DNA from: Streptomyces bottropensis ATCC 25435
GTDB lineage: Bacteria > Actinomycetota > Actinomycetes > Streptomycetales > Streptomycetaceae
Direction of reading: 5' to 3'
Length of the DNA stretch: 64,000 bases
Assembly: GCF_000383595.1 (NCBI RefSeq)
Contig: NZ_KB911581.1
Location: 2,672,265-2,736,264, forward strand
Below, piece after piece: positions 36,712-45,792 of the stretch. Position 1 is the first letter of the stretch, and every line of letters starts with the position of its first letter. A program made the position numbers and the translations under genes. The notes beneath the pieces were generated by a model. That model saw only the letters and a list, made by a program, of their open reading frames with translations. It had not been told where the DNA came from and made no database searches.

Positions 36712-37236
36712 GTGATCTCGCGTTCTTCGGCACCGGGCCTCGCCCGTTTCAACGCCCTGGAGGAGCACGCGGCCACCGCGGCGCTCCACGAGGTGTGCGC
36801 CTCGGCGGCCTGGGGCCGCAGACTCCTCGCCGCCCGCCCGTACACGACCGTCGAGGAACTCCTCACCGCCAGTGACGCCGCCATGGCCGAGCTGACCGAG
36901 GGGGATCTGGCGCAGGCCATGGCCGGGCACCCGCCGATCGGCCGTCCGAAGCCGGGCGACCCGACCTCCGCCCGGGAACAGCGCGGTATGGCCGGCGCCT
37001 CCGACCGGCTCCGGGCGGAGATGCTCGAACTCAACCTGGCGTACCAGGAGAGGTTCGGCCATGTCTTCCTGATCTGCGCCACCGGCCGCACCGCAGAGCA
37101 GATGCGCGACGCGCTCAAGGAGCGGATCGGCAACGCGCCGGAGCGGGAACGCGAGATCGTCCGCACCGAACTGGGCAGGATCAACCGCATTCGCCTGGCC
37201 CGGCTCGTCGAAGTGGAAGAGGAAGCCCCGTCATGA
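36712..37236 (+). CDS. uraD: OHCU decarboxylase
   Basis: 174 aa, GTG start after GGAGG. UraD-family motifs: FNALEEHAATAALHEVCASA, WGRRLLAARPYTTVEELL, GHPPIGRP (the catalytic His-Pro-x-Ile-Gly), ELNLAYQERFGHVFLICATGR, EIVRTELGRINRIRLARLV. It converts 2-oxo-4-hydroxy-4-carboxy-5-ureidoimidazoline to S-allantoin, the last step of urate breakdown. First gene of the uraD-uraH-uricase set; the stop overlaps the uraH ATG. Confidence 0.96.
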   Translation: MISRSSAPGLARFNALEEHAATAALHEVCASAAWGRRLLAARPYTTVEELLTASDAAMAELTEGDLAQAMAGHPPIGRPKPGDPTSAREQRGMAGASDRLRAEMLELNLAYQERFGHVFLICATGRTAEQMRDALKERIGNAPEREREIVRTELGRINRIRLARLVEVEEEAPS

Positions 37237-37634
37237 GCACCAGCACGACCGCCTCGGTGTCCACGCACATCCTGGACACCTCCGTCGGCCGCCCCGCCGC
37301 GGGCGTCGCCGTCCACCTCGCCGCCCGTACGGGACGCGACGGCGACTGGCAGGCACGCGGCGGCTCGGCGACCGACGCCGACGGCCGCTGCAAGGACCTC
37401 CCGGCGCTGCCGGAGGGCACGACCCACGTACGGCTCCTCTTCGAGGTCGAGCCGTACCTCGCACAGACCGTGAACGAGCAAGCCGATGCGCAGCAGGACG
37501 CCCCCGCGAACCGGGACGGCGGTGCCGTGTTCTTCCCCGAGGTCGTGATCACCTTCGCGGTGACGCCCGGTGAGCACTACCACGTACCGCTGCTGCTCAA
37601 CCCGTTCGGCTACTCCGTATACCGAGGGAGCTAG
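37233..37634 (+). CDS. uraH: 5-hydroxyisourate hydrolase (transthyretin-like)
   Basis: 133 aa, ATG overlaps the uraD stop. VSTHILDTSVGRPAAGVAVH, TDADGRCKDLP, HVRLLFEVEPY, FFPEVVITF, HYHVPLLLNPFGYSVYRGS: the C-terminal YRGS is the family signature and forms the active site together with His and Arg. Hydrolyses 5-hydroxyisourate to OHCU, between uricase and UraD. Confidence 0.97.
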   Translation: MSTSTTASVSTHILDTSVGRPAAGVAVHLAARTGRDGDWQARGGSATDADGRCKDLPALPEGTTHVRLLFEVEPYLAQTVNEQADAQQDAPANRDGGAVFFPEVVITFAVTPGEHYHVPLLLNPFGYSVYRGS

Positions 37635-37639
37635 CACCC

Positions 37640-38542
37640 ATGCCCATCCTGGGACCGAACCAGTACGGCAAAGCCGAGAACCGGGTCGTCAAGATCACGC
37701 GGGACGGCGCCACCCACCACATCAAGGACCTGAACGTGTCCGTGTCGCTCTCCGGCGACATGGCCGAGGTCCATCTCTCGGGTTCGAACGCGAACGTCCT
37801 GCCGACGGACACCACCAAGAACACGGTGTACGCGTTCGCCAAGGAGCACGGCATCGAGTCCGCCGAGCAGTTCGGCATCCACCTGGCCCGGCACTTCGTG
37901 ACCTCCCAGCCGGCCATCCACCGGGCCCGCATACGCATCGAGGAGTACGCCTGGGAGCGCATCGAGCACGGCGGCGAGGGCGCGCACTCCTTCGTCCGCA
38001 AGGGCCAGGAGACCCGGCTGGCGCAGATCACCTACGACGGCTCGTCCTGGGAGGTCCTCGCCGGCCTCAAGGACCTCACCGTCATGAACTCCACCGACTC
38101 CGAGTTCTGGGGCTACGTCAAGGACAAGTACACGACCCTGCCCGAGGCGCACGACCGCATCCTCGCCACCGAGGTCTCCGGCCGCTGGCGCTTCAACTGG
38201 ACCGACGACGCGGGGGAGATGCCTGACTGGGAGACGTCCTACGAGCAGGTGCGGCAGCACATGCTCCGGGCGTTCGCGCAGACCTACTCGCTCTCGCTTC
38301 AGCAGACCCTCTACCAGATGGGCGCGCGGATCATAGACAACCGGAGCGAGATCGACGAGGTCCGCTTCTCCCTGCCCAACAAGCATCACTTCCTGGTCGA
38401 CCTCACCCCCTTCGGCCTCAAGAACGACACGCCCGACGGAGCCGTGTACTTCGCCGCCGACCGCCCCTACGGCCTGATCGAGGCCACGGTCCTGCGGGAC
38501 GGGTGCGAGGCGAGGATCCCGGCGGACCTCACCAACCTGTGA
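37640..38542 (+). CDS. pucL: Factor-independent urate hydroxylase (uricase)
   Basis: 300 aa, starts 5 nt after the uraH stop. Tandem T-fold protein: NQYGKAENRVVKITRDG with Lys11, NVLPTDTTKNTVYAFAKEHG with the catalytic Thr58 region, ESAEQFGIHLARHF, and LPNKHHFLVDLTPFG with the late His. Oxidises urate with O2 to 5-hydroxyisourate and H2O2 without cofactor. The operon order uraD-uraH-uricase supplies the whole urate-to-allantoin route. Confidence 0.97.
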   Translation: MPILGPNQYGKAENRVVKITRDGATHHIKDLNVSVSLSGDMAEVHLSGSNANVLPTDTTKNTVYAFAKEHGIESAEQFGIHLARHFVTSQPAIHRARIRIEEYAWERIEHGGEGAHSFVRKGQETRLAQITYDGSSWEVLAGLKDLTVMNSTDSEFWGYVKDKYTTLPEAHDRILATEVSGRWRFNWTDDAGEMPDWETSYEQVRQHMLRAFAQTYSLSLQQTLYQMGARIIDNRSEIDEVRFSLPNKHHFLVDLTPFGLKNDTPDGAVYFAADRPYGLIEATVLRDGCEARIPADLTNL

Positions 38543-38599
38543 GGCGACCTCCGCAGTGACTCCGCAGTGACCTCCGAAGAGACCTCCGAAGGACGGACC

Positions 38600-39979
38600 A
38601 TGGCAGCAACCCAGCGCATCGTCATCGAGAACGCGGCGATCGCGACCGTGGACGCGCGAGACACCGAGTACGCGTCCGGTCATGTGGTCGTGGCGGACGA
38701 CGTCATCGAGTCGGTCGGCGCGGGCCGGGCCCCCGAGGGCCTGCCGGACGTCGTACGCCGGATCGACGCGAGCGGCCACCTCGTGACCCCGGGCCTCGTC
38801 AACACGCACCACCACTTCTACCAGTGGATCACCCGGGGCCTGGCCACCGACCACAACCTCTTCGACTGGCTCGTCGCGCTCTACCCGACCTGGGCCCGCA
38901 TCGACGAGCGCATGACGTACGCGGCGGCCCAGGGCTCGCTGGGCATGATGGCCCGCGGCGGTGTGACCACGGCCATGGACCACCACTACGTCTTCCCCAA
39001 GGGCTCCGGCGACCTGTCCGGCTCCATCATCCGGGCCGCGCGCGAGACCGGCGTCCGCTTCACCCTCGCCCGGGGCTCCATGGACCGCAGCGAGAAGGAC
39101 GGCGGCCTGCCCCCGGACTTCGCCGTCGAGACCCTGGAGGGCGCGCTCGCCGCCACCGAGGAGACCGTCCGGCAGCACCACGACGCCTCCTTCGGCGCGA
39201 TGACCCAGATCGCCGTCGCCCCCTGCTCCCCCTTCTCGGTCTCCACCGAACTGCTCCGCGAGGGAGCCGAGTTGGCCCGCCGCCTCGGGGTGCGGCTGCA
39301 CACCCACGGCTCGGAGACGGTGGAGGAGGAGAAGTTCTGCCACGAGCTGTTCGGCATGGGCCCCACCGACTACTTCGAGTCGACGGGCTGGCTCGGCGAG
39401 GACGTGTGGATGGCCCACTGCGTCCACATGAACGACTCCGACATCGACGCCTTCGCCCGTACGAAGACGGGGGTCGCCCACTGTCCCTCGTCCAACGCCC
39501 GGCTGGCCGCCGGGATCGCCCGCGTCCCGGACATGCTGGCCGCCGGCGTCCCGGTCGGTCTCGGCGTCGACGGCACGGCCTCCAACGAGTCCGGCGAACT
39601 CCACACCGAGCTGCGCAACGCGCTGCTGGTCAACCGCCTCGGCACCCACCGCGAAGCGGCCCTCACCGCCCGCCAGGCACTGCGCCTGGGCACCTTCGGC
39701 GGCGCCCAGGTCCTCGGCCGGGCCCGCGAGATCGGTTCCCTGGAACCCGGCAAGCTCGCCGACCTCGTCCTGTGGAAGCTGGACACCCTGGCCCACGCCT
39801 CGATCGCCGACCCGGTGGCCGCCCTGGTCCTCGGCGCGGCCGCCCCGGTGACGGCGTCGTTCGTGAACGGCAGGCAGATCGTGGAGGACGGCCGCCTGCT
39901 GCACGTCGACGAGGACGCGATCGCCCGCTCCACGAGGGACGAGGCCCGGCGGCTGGCACGGATCGCCGCCGAGGCGTGA
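38600..39979 (+). CDS. 8-oxoguanine deaminase (amidohydrolase)
   Basis: 459 aa from ATG 38600 with GAAGGA upstream; the earlier in-frame start lies in short cctccgaag repeats. Amidohydrolase metal motifs: HxH in TPGLVNTHHHFYQW (His70, His72), LHTHGSETVEEE, WMAHCVHMND, and metal Asp in GLGVDGTASNESG. The sequence resembles 8-oxoguanine/hydroxydechloroatrazine-type deaminases, which make urate from 8-oxoguanine. That product feeds directly into the uricase operon 57 nt upstream. Confidence 0.88.
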   Translation: MAATQRIVIENAAIATVDARDTEYASGHVVVADDVIESVGAGRAPEGLPDVVRRIDASGHLVTPGLVNTHHHFYQWITRGLATDHNLFDWLVALYPTWARIDERMTYAAAQGSLGMMARGGVTTAMDHHYVFPKGSGDLSGSIIRAARETGVRFTLARGSMDRSEKDGGLPPDFAVETLEGALAATEETVRQHHDASFGAMTQIAVAPCSPFSVSTELLREGAELARRLGVRLHTHGSETVEEEKFCHELFGMGPTDYFESTGWLGEDVWMAHCVHMNDSDIDAFARTKTGVAHCPSSNARLAAGIARVPDMLAAGVPVGLGVDGTASNESGELHTELRNALLVNRLGTHREAALTARQALRLGTFGGAQVLGRAREIGSLEPGKLADLVLWKLDTLAHASIADPVAALVLGAAAPVTASFVNGRQIVEDGRLLHVDEDAIARSTRDEARRLARIAAEA

Positions 39980-39988
39980 CCCGCTGAA

Positions 39989-40081
39989 CTCCGGTCGAGG
40001 GGGACGGCCCTCGGCCGGAGCCGTGGACCCGGAGAGGTCCACGGCAGCCGTCTGACGGGGCGCGCGTACACGCGTGCCCCG
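39989..40081. terminator. Three consecutive hairpins between convergent genes
   Basis: CTCCGGTCGAGGG/CCCTCGGCCGGAG (39989-40020, one wobble), GCCGTGGACC/GGTCCACGGC (40020-40045, perfect), CGGGGCGCGCG/CGCGTGCCCCG (40056-40081, one mismatch). A stacked bidirectional terminator between the deaminase and GH89 genes. Confidence 0.75.
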
Positions 40082-40132
40082 GAGCGGCCCGTTCTCGCAC
40101 GACATCGAGGTGGGCATGCTGCGCCGCGAGGC

Positions 40133-42331
40133 TCAGGAGAGCGCGGTGAGCCGGTCCCGGACGCGTGTCGCGACCGCGTACGTGTCCCCGGTCGGCTCGG
40201 TCGCGAGCGGCCCCGGATTCCGCGCCCAACGGTCCTCCAGGGCGAACCAGTCGATCTTCTTCGGCGCCCGGCCCGCCGCCAGCGCGGCCCGCAGCTCCTC
40301 GAAGTACGTCGACCAGCGCAACCGGTACAGCCCGCCGACCAGCCCCGCCCACTCCCGGTTGGCGTAGTCCCGCAGCCCCGCGTCCGCGCCCTCCCGCGTC
40401 CCCCACACGGTGAGCAGCGACAGGTTGTCGTACCCCAGCTCCGTCCGCTCGGCCGCGCCCGCACCCCAGGAGCGGGCGTCCGCGACCCAACGACCCAGCA
40501 GATGACGGGAGTCGGTGGCCACCAGCTCGTCCAGCAGGTCCATCAGGGAGAGCCAGTCACGGCTCGCCGCGGCCAGCCGCGTGGCGTCCTTGGCGTCGTA
40601 CGCGGCCTTGATCTGCGGCAGCATGACCCGGCTGCGGTTGGACAGGGCCTGACGGGCCACGTCGAGCAGGTCGCGGCGGTACGCGGAGGACGCCCGCAGC
40701 TCCGGCCGCACCCGCAGCATCTCGCCGAGCGCGGGCTCGAAGTCGGCGGCGTCGTAACGGAGTTGCTTGGGAGACCAGCGGCCCGCCCGTACGGCGTTCA
40801 GCGCCGGCCGGGAGCCGAACAGGCCGTCGGCGCCCTCGCTCCAGGAGTCGGCGCGCGTGGTGCCGTACGCGGTGCGGCGCAGGATGTCCCAGGCCGCCTC
40901 GGCATGCGGGTCACGGCCCCCGTACCGAGCGTGCGCCCACTCGGCGAACCAGGTCTTGAGATCCAACTCGCCCTCTCGCCAGGCGAGTTCGGAGAAGAGG
41001 GCGAAGGCGGCCGGGTTGTTGTCCGCCGCTTCCGGCATCAGGGCGATCCCGTGCAGCCTGCTGCCGTCCTTGGTGCGCCACTTCTCGTACAGCGCGGCCC
41101 AGTCGGGGGTGTTCGCGCCCAGCGCGGTGTGCCCGCCGAAGTTCCAGATCGACCCGAACGCGTAAGGGGTGTCGCCCCAGTCCGCCTCGCGGTCGGTGAC
41201 CGTGGGGAAGCGGTCGGAGAGTCCGTCGACGACGAGCATGTGCTGTTTGTCGACCGCGTCGACGATCGCGCGCGGCGGGTTGTGCTGCCAGCCGAGGATC
41301 ACCCACGTGGCCCCGGGACGGGACCGCCGCAGCGCCCGCTCGACACCCTTCGCCGCGTCGGCGACGGGCACGTCACCCGGGTCGCCGCCCTCGTGCAGCA
41401 GATCCATCTTGTACAGGGACGACGGGCCGAACATCTCCTCCTGCACCCGGTAGAAGGCCGCCGCCACCCGCGCGAAGTCGTCCGTGCGCGGGTCCAGCCA
41501 GTCGGGGCGCGCGAAACCCATCCACTCGCCCTGCGGGACGGTCCGCGCCCCCGGGACCCGCTCCGCGAACCCGGCCGGGACCGTCCCGAAGTAGCCGGGG
41601 AACACCGGTGTCATCCCCAGCTCACGCACCCGGTCGGCGATCCGGCGCCCGAGGACGGCCCGCGCGTCCAGGAGCTGCCGCGAGACGGGGGAGGGGAAGG
41701 CCGACAGGTTCTGCAGCAGCCACCACGGCTGATGGGCCGGGCCCGGCACCCACTCCCGCAGCTCCTCCTCCCGGTACCCGAACTCCTGGAACACCCGGTG
41801 GTACAGCGCGTCCGCGCCCGCGTAGACGAGGACCTCGTTGTAGCCGTGCAGTGCCAGCACGTCCAGCTCGCGCTCCCAGTACGTCCAGTCCAGGTACGCG
41901 CCCGTGTAGCCGTCGTTGGTGTCGTTCAGGGCGAAGCGGTGGATGACGTTGGCCTGCCGGGCGACCGTGCCGTCGAGGCCGGGCAGCTCGCGCGGCAGGA
42001 GGTTCGTCTGCTCTCCCGCCCAGTTGATCTCGGCGTACGCGATGTGCCGCAAGTACCAGTTGAGGCCGGTGAGTTGGGTGGCCGGTGTGTCGCCGGCGAT
42101 GGTGATGCGCCCGGTGCTCCCCGACACGCGGAACGCGTCGAGCTCCCTGGTGTCCGTGAACGTGATCTGGCGCCAGTGGTCCGGCAGCAGCCGCCGGGCC
42201 GCCGCCGAGGCCGTACGCAGCGCCTTGTCGGCCCCTGGGGTGTCGTCCGAGGGGATCGCGCGGGCCGGGGTACAGGCGACCGCGGGAGTGGCGGCGAGGG
42301 CGGCGAGCAGGGCACGGCGGGCGAGCGGCAT
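40133..42331 (-). CDS. Alpha-N-acetylglucosaminidase (GH89, NAGLU-like), secreted
   Basis: 732 aa from ATG 42331 with GGAG upstream. N-terminal export signal with twin Arg (MPLARRALLAALAATPAVAC), and a Cys that may be a lipoprotein site. Three-domain NAGLU layout: small N-domain, a catalytic barrel (YLRHIAYAEINWAGEQTNLL, DWTYWERELDVLALHGYNE, MTPVFPGYFGTVP, MGFARPDWLDP, SLYKMDLLHEGGDPG, WVILGWQHNPP) and an all-helical C-domain. Removes terminal alpha-GlcNAc from glycans such as mucin-type O-glycans or heparan sulfate. Divergent from the haem peroxidase. Confidence 0.93.
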   Translation of the reverse strand: MPLARRALLAALAATPAVACTPARAIPSDDTPGADKALRTASAAARRLLPDHWRQITFTDTRELDAFRVSGSTGRITIAGDTPATQLTGLNWYLRHIAYAEINWAGEQTNLLPRELPGLDGTVARQANVIHRFALNDTNDGYTGAYLDWTYWERELDVLALHGYNEVLVYAGADALYHRVFQEFGYREEELREWVPGPAHQPWWLLQNLSAFPSPVSRQLLDARAVLGRRIADRVRELGMTPVFPGYFGTVPAGFAERVPGARTVPQGEWMGFARPDWLDPRTDDFARVAAAFYRVQEEMFGPSSLYKMDLLHEGGDPGDVPVADAAKGVERALRRSRPGATWVILGWQHNPPRAIVDAVDKQHMLVVDGLSDRFPTVTDREADWGDTPYAFGSIWNFGGHTALGANTPDWAALYEKWRTKDGSRLHGIALMPEAADNNPAAFALFSELAWREGELDLKTWFAEWAHARYGGRDPHAEAAWDILRRTAYGTTRADSWSEGADGLFGSRPALNAVRAGRWSPKQLRYDAADFEPALGEMLRVRPELRASSAYRRDLLDVARQALSNRSRVMLPQIKAAYDAKDATRLAAASRDWLSLMDLLDELVATDSRHLLGRWVADARSWGAGAAERTELGYDNLSLLTVWGTREGADAGLRDYANREWAGLVGGLYRLRWSTYFEELRAALAAGRAPKKIDWFALEDRWARNPGPLATEPTGDTYAVATRVRDRLTALS

Positions 42332-42695
42332 GGTGTCTCCGGGGTGCGGTGGGGGTATGCCGTGGGAGGAATACCCGCCGAAACCGCACTTGTGCGCAGA
42401 CACAGGGCCACACGGGGGAGAACCCGGCATGAACGACTCCTTCCGCCGCACTTGTCCCTCCGCCGCACGTGGATCTCGGGGCCGGTGCGACGACCCGACG
42501 CTACGTCGATATGGGTAGATTGATACGCGTAGATCTCCTGGTTCGGGAACCCCTCGTCGCCGACGGCACGTTGTCGGGAAACAGGGATTTATCCGAATGA
42601 TCACTTCGCGTCCGGTGGGGGCTGGTACCGACGGAGAGAACCGGTGGATCCGGTTGTGACCGTTCGCGGAGCAGGGGGACAGAACGGGGACACCC
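42332..42695. other. Divergent promoter region of GH89 and peroxidase genes
   Basis: 364 nt without a gene. Noted: two direct GTAGAT copies 15 bp apart in gggtagattgatacgcgtag (42512-42535 region), a typical operator layout, and ggacagaacgggg shortly before the peroxidase start. No confident promoter elements. Confidence 0.4.
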
Positions 42696-44387
42696 ATGGT
42701 GCATCGACACCATCGCGAGACCTACTACGTCGTCGACGAGGGCCGGATCCTGGAGTTCGAGAAGGGGGAGGCGGTCGCGCGCGTACTGAGCGCGACCGAG
42801 CAGCAGATGGCCTTCCGCTTCTCCCGGTTCGGCGGGAAGGGGGTCCAGCTCGACGAGGCGCTCCGCGCCAAGCTGGCCGAGGCCATGACCACGGGCACGG
42901 GCGGCGCCGACCCCGACTCGGGGGACCTCGGCGGCAAGGCGGTCCCGGCGGGCTTCACCTACCTCGGTCAGTTCGTCGACCACGACCTGACCCTGGACCG
43001 CACCCAGGTGGGGCTGGGCGAGCCGGTCCCGGTCGAGGATCTGGTGCAGGGCCGCAGCCCCGCCCTCGACCTCGACTCGCTCTACGGCCTGGGCCCGCAC
43101 CACGGCAGCAGCGCCCGCTTCTACGAGTCCGGCGGGCGGCTGCGGACGGGCACCACGCTCGGGGTGGGCTTCCCGCCCGAGTCGACGTCCAACACCGACC
43201 ACGAGGGCTTCGATCTGCCGAGGGCCGGTGCGGCGGCCGGCGGCACCCGCGCGGACCAGCGTGCCGCGCTCATCCCGGACGCGCGCAACGACGAGAACCT
43301 GGCCGTCGGCCAGATCCACCTGGCGTTCATCCGCTTCCACAACCGCGTCGTCGACCTCCTCGCGGAGCGCGGAGTGCCCGAGCACCGGCTGTTCCAGGCG
43401 GCCCGCGACCTCGTCGTGAAGCACTACCAGTGGGTGCTGCGCACCGACTTCCTGCCGCGCATCGTCGACCCGGACATCGTCGAGCGCGTCTTCACCCGAG
43501 GACGCCGCCACTTCGAACGCCCCGGCTACACCCGGCCGGGAGACCTGCCGACGATGCCGATCGAGTTCTCCGTCGCCGCCTACCGGCTCGGACACAGCAT
43601 GGTGCGCGGGGCCTACCAGTGGAACAGCGTGTTCCGCGCGGGCGGTCCCGGCCCGATCGCCTCGCTCGGGCTGCTGTTCCGGTTCAGCGGCACGGCGGGC
43701 AACCTCACGCCGGGCCCGGCCGACCTGAGCGACCTCGACGACCCGAACTCGGGGGAGAACCTGCGGCTGCCGAGCAACTGGATCGTCGACTTCCGGCGGC
43801 TGTTCGACTTCGGTGAGATCGGCCGGGACGACCTGGTCGTGCCCGCGGGCGAGTTCAACACCGCCAAGCGTCTCGACACGCTCCTCGTCGACCCGCTGTC
43901 CACCCTGCCGACCGGCACGTTCGACGGCCGTGGCCGCCCGGTCCCGCCGCCGATCCAGCGCAACCTCGCCTTCCGCAACCTCACGCGGGCCGCGATGGTC
44001 GAGCTGGCCACCGGGCCGCAACTGGCCGCCCGGATGGGTTTCAAGCAGCTGACGGAGGACCAGATCCTGCGGGGCAACGGCGGCGCCGCGCTGGAGGGCC
44101 TCACCGACACCGAGCGCGCCCAGCTCGTGGAGCACACACCGCTGTGGTTCTACGTCCTGCGCGAGGCCGAGGTGAACGAGGCCGGCCCCGGCAGGCTCAC
44201 CGGCGTCGGCGGCACCCTCGTGGCCGAGGTCTTCCACCGTGCGATCGAGGGCAGCCGGAGGTCGATCGTGAAGCACCCGGGCTGGCGGCCCAGCCTCCCG
44301 TCACACCGCAGGGGCAGGTTCACGATGACGGACCTGCTCCTCTTCGCCTTCGAGAACGACCCGGAGCTGCTCAACCCGCTGGGCTGA
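42696..44387 (+). CDS. Animal-type haem peroxidase
   Basis: 563 aa. Motifs of the peroxidase-cyclooxygenase superfamily: distal GQFVDHDLTLD (Asp95-His96), IPDARNDENLAVGQIHLAF, IRFHNRVVDLL, and proximal His in RLGHSMVRGAYQWN. The distal Asp-His pair and the R-x3-x..H helix are intact. No signal peptide is evident, so it may act in the cytoplasm or leave by another route. Bacterial members may oxidise halides or phenols; the substrate is unknown. Confidence 0.92.
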   Translation: MVHRHHRETYYVVDEGRILEFEKGEAVARVLSATEQQMAFRFSRFGGKGVQLDEALRAKLAEAMTTGTGGADPDSGDLGGKAVPAGFTYLGQFVDHDLTLDRTQVGLGEPVPVEDLVQGRSPALDLDSLYGLGPHHGSSARFYESGGRLRTGTTLGVGFPPESTSNTDHEGFDLPRAGAAAGGTRADQRAALIPDARNDENLAVGQIHLAFIRFHNRVVDLLAERGVPEHRLFQAARDLVVKHYQWVLRTDFLPRIVDPDIVERVFTRGRRHFERPGYTRPGDLPTMPIEFSVAAYRLGHSMVRGAYQWNSVFRAGGPGPIASLGLLFRFSGTAGNLTPGPADLSDLDDPNSGENLRLPSNWIVDFRRLFDFGEIGRDDLVVPAGEFNTAKRLDTLLVDPLSTLPTGTFDGRGRPVPPPIQRNLAFRNLTRAAMVELATGPQLAARMGFKQLTEDQILRGNGGAALEGLTDTERAQLVEHTPLWFYVLREAEVNEAGPGRLTGVGGTLVAEVFHRAIEGSRRSIVKHPGWRPSLPSHRRGRFTMTDLLLFAFENDPELLNPLG

Positions 44388-44399
44388 GCGCACACCCTC

Positions 44400-44505
44400 C
44401 GGCACACATCCCGTCGGGCGCACGTCTCTTCCGGCACGCATCTCTTCCGGCACGTATCCCGTTCGGCACATCTCGGCACGTATCCCGTTCGGCACATCCC
44501 GTCCG
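44400..44505. repeat. Short tandem-repeat tract
   Basis: A 25-bp unit, cggcacgtatcccgttcgg plus cacatc, occurs twice exactly with 26-bp period (44448-44472, 44474-44498), in a longer run of ~13-bp variants of CGGCACRTATCCC. It lies between the peroxidase stop and the convergent thioesterase. Confidence 0.85.
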
Positions 44506-44589
44506 GTGCCGACCGGACGCCGGGACGCGACGGCCACCGACCGGGCCGCGGGCGACCCCGCCCCGCGGCCCGGTCGGCGGTGTGCGTCC

Positions 44590-45012
44590 TCACAGTCCGA
44601 ACAGCGAGGGATCCTTCGCCAGCGCCCGGAAGTACGCCCGCGGGTCGGCCACCAGCTTGCGGAGCTTGAGGTCCATCAGGCCGCCCACGCCGGCGATCTC
44701 GGCCGCGACGGTGCCGTCCGTCCTGCGTACGGTCTGCTCGATGCGGAACGTCCTGCCCTCACCCCAGACGAAGACGCAACTCACCTCGACCTCGTCGCCG
44801 GCCAGCAGTTCACGCCGGTAGCTGATGGTCGTCTCCAGCGCCACGGGCCCGACGCCCTTCGCCATCAGGTCGGCCTGGCGAATTCCGGCGGCCTGCAGCA
44901 GCGACCAGCGCGCGTGCTCGCCGTACTGCAGGTACACGCTCTGGTTCAGGTGCCCCTGCACATCGGTCTCGTATCCCCGCACGGTCACCGGAACGGAGAA
45001 CGGCTCGGCCAT
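44590..45012 (-). CDS. Hot-dog fold acyl-CoA thioesterase
   Basis: 140 aa. 4HBT-type: YETDVQGHLNQSVYLQYGEHAR matches the D-x2-GH-x-N active-site signature, followed by VALETTISYRRELLAGDEV and RTFRIEQTVRRTDG. Hydrolyses acyl-CoA thioesters; similar to YbgC/FcbC-like enzymes. A palindromic operator lies 55 nt upstream of the start. Stands alone. Confidence 0.92.
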   Translation of the reverse strand: MAEPFSVPVTVRGYETDVQGHLNQSVYLQYGEHARWSLLQAAGIRQADLMAKGVGPVALETTISYRRELLAGDEVEVSCVFVWGEGRTFRIEQTVRRTDGTVAAEIAGVGGLMDLKLRKLVADPRAYFRALAKDPSLFGL

Positions 45013-45067
45013 GACTTCCCCCTATGAGGCTTGAGGCTGAAGCGAACGGAACGCGCGCCCCACCTTA

Positions 45068-45083
45068 CTGAGCGCTTGCTCAG
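45068..45083. promoter_or_regulatory. Palindromic operator upstream of the thioesterase
   Basis: CTGAGC-GCTT-GCTCAG, perfect 6-bp arms. Resembles TGAGC-N4-GCTCA boxes of TetR-family repressors of fatty-acid genes. No tetR gene nearby. Confidence 0.5.
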
Positions 45084-45104
45084 CAGCCCTTGCCCGGCCC
45101 GCCG

Positions 45105-45746
45105 TCAGGCCCGTCTCGGTGAGGCCAGCAGATATCGCTCCCGAGTGCGCGGATCGGTGTGCTCGCTCACCTGCCAACCGGCCTTCTCCAGCGTCGCCGC
45201 GCAGGCCCCCAGCGCCGCCGTGTCCGGCTCCCGCACGGCGACGGCCTCCGGCTGGGGGGTGGCCCGCACGCGGTAACCCCCGCTCGCCGGGTCCGCGCCC
45301 GCCGGCCGGTGACCCGCGGCCTCCAGCGCCAGTGCGGCGGCCCGCACCAGATGCGTGCGCTCCCAGCCGCACGGACGGTCCGTGGAGCCGCCCGGATCGG
45401 TCATCCGGCGCAGCTCCAGGAGCCCCTGCCACGCGCTGTGCACCTCGCGGTCGCGGGCCGGGCCCCCGGCCGCGGCCTCCTCGCCCCCGACCCGCGCGGC
45501 GAAGACCCCGCTGTCGGTGGGGGCGGCATCCTCCGGAGCCGCCCGAGCGGCGTCGACCGGTGCGGTCTCCCGTACCCGGTGGCCCGCCGGCGTCAGGAAG
45601 TGGTCGTGCGGCGGGCGCGGATGCCGGAAGGCCAGCCCCCGCTTCACCAGCGCGGCGAGCTGCGCCCGCGTACCCGTCAGCCGCCCGGTCACCGGCTCGG
45701 CGGCGTCGATGATCCGCCGCTGCGCGGCGGTCGGCGGTCGTGTCAC
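45105..45746 (-). CDS. Uncharacterised protein with HTH-like N-terminus
   Basis: 213 aa from GTG 45746 (GGGAGG just upstream). Not recognised as a named family. The first ~70 residues (TAAQRRIIDAAEPVTGRLTG, TRAQLAALVKRGLAFRHPRP, DHFLTPAGHRVRE) read like a winged-helix DNA-binding unit; the C-terminal half has two strand-helix repeats ending ERYLLASPRRA. No transmembrane segment. Confidence 0.75.
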   Translation of the reverse strand: MTRPPTAAQRRIIDAAEPVTGRLTGTRAQLAALVKRGLAFRHPRPPHDHFLTPAGHRVRETAPVDAARAAPEDAAPTDSGVFAARVGGEEAAAGGPARDREVHSAWQGLLELRRMTDPGGSTDRPCGWERTHLVRAAALALEAAGHRPAGADPASGGYRVRATPQPEAVAVREPDTAALGACAATLEKAGWQVSEHTDPRTRERYLLASPRRA

Positions 45747-45792
45747 GGCACCCTCCCTCACCCGAGCCCGCTCCGGTCACCCCACGCGAAGA

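Noticed and set aside
37631..40117. A 828-codon minus frame opposite uricase and the deaminase
   Set aside because: Both plus-strand genes are recognisable enzymes; the frame is composition-driven.
44400..44505. CRISPR-like reading of the 13-bp repeats
   Set aside because: Repeats are contiguous with no unique spacers and are too short.
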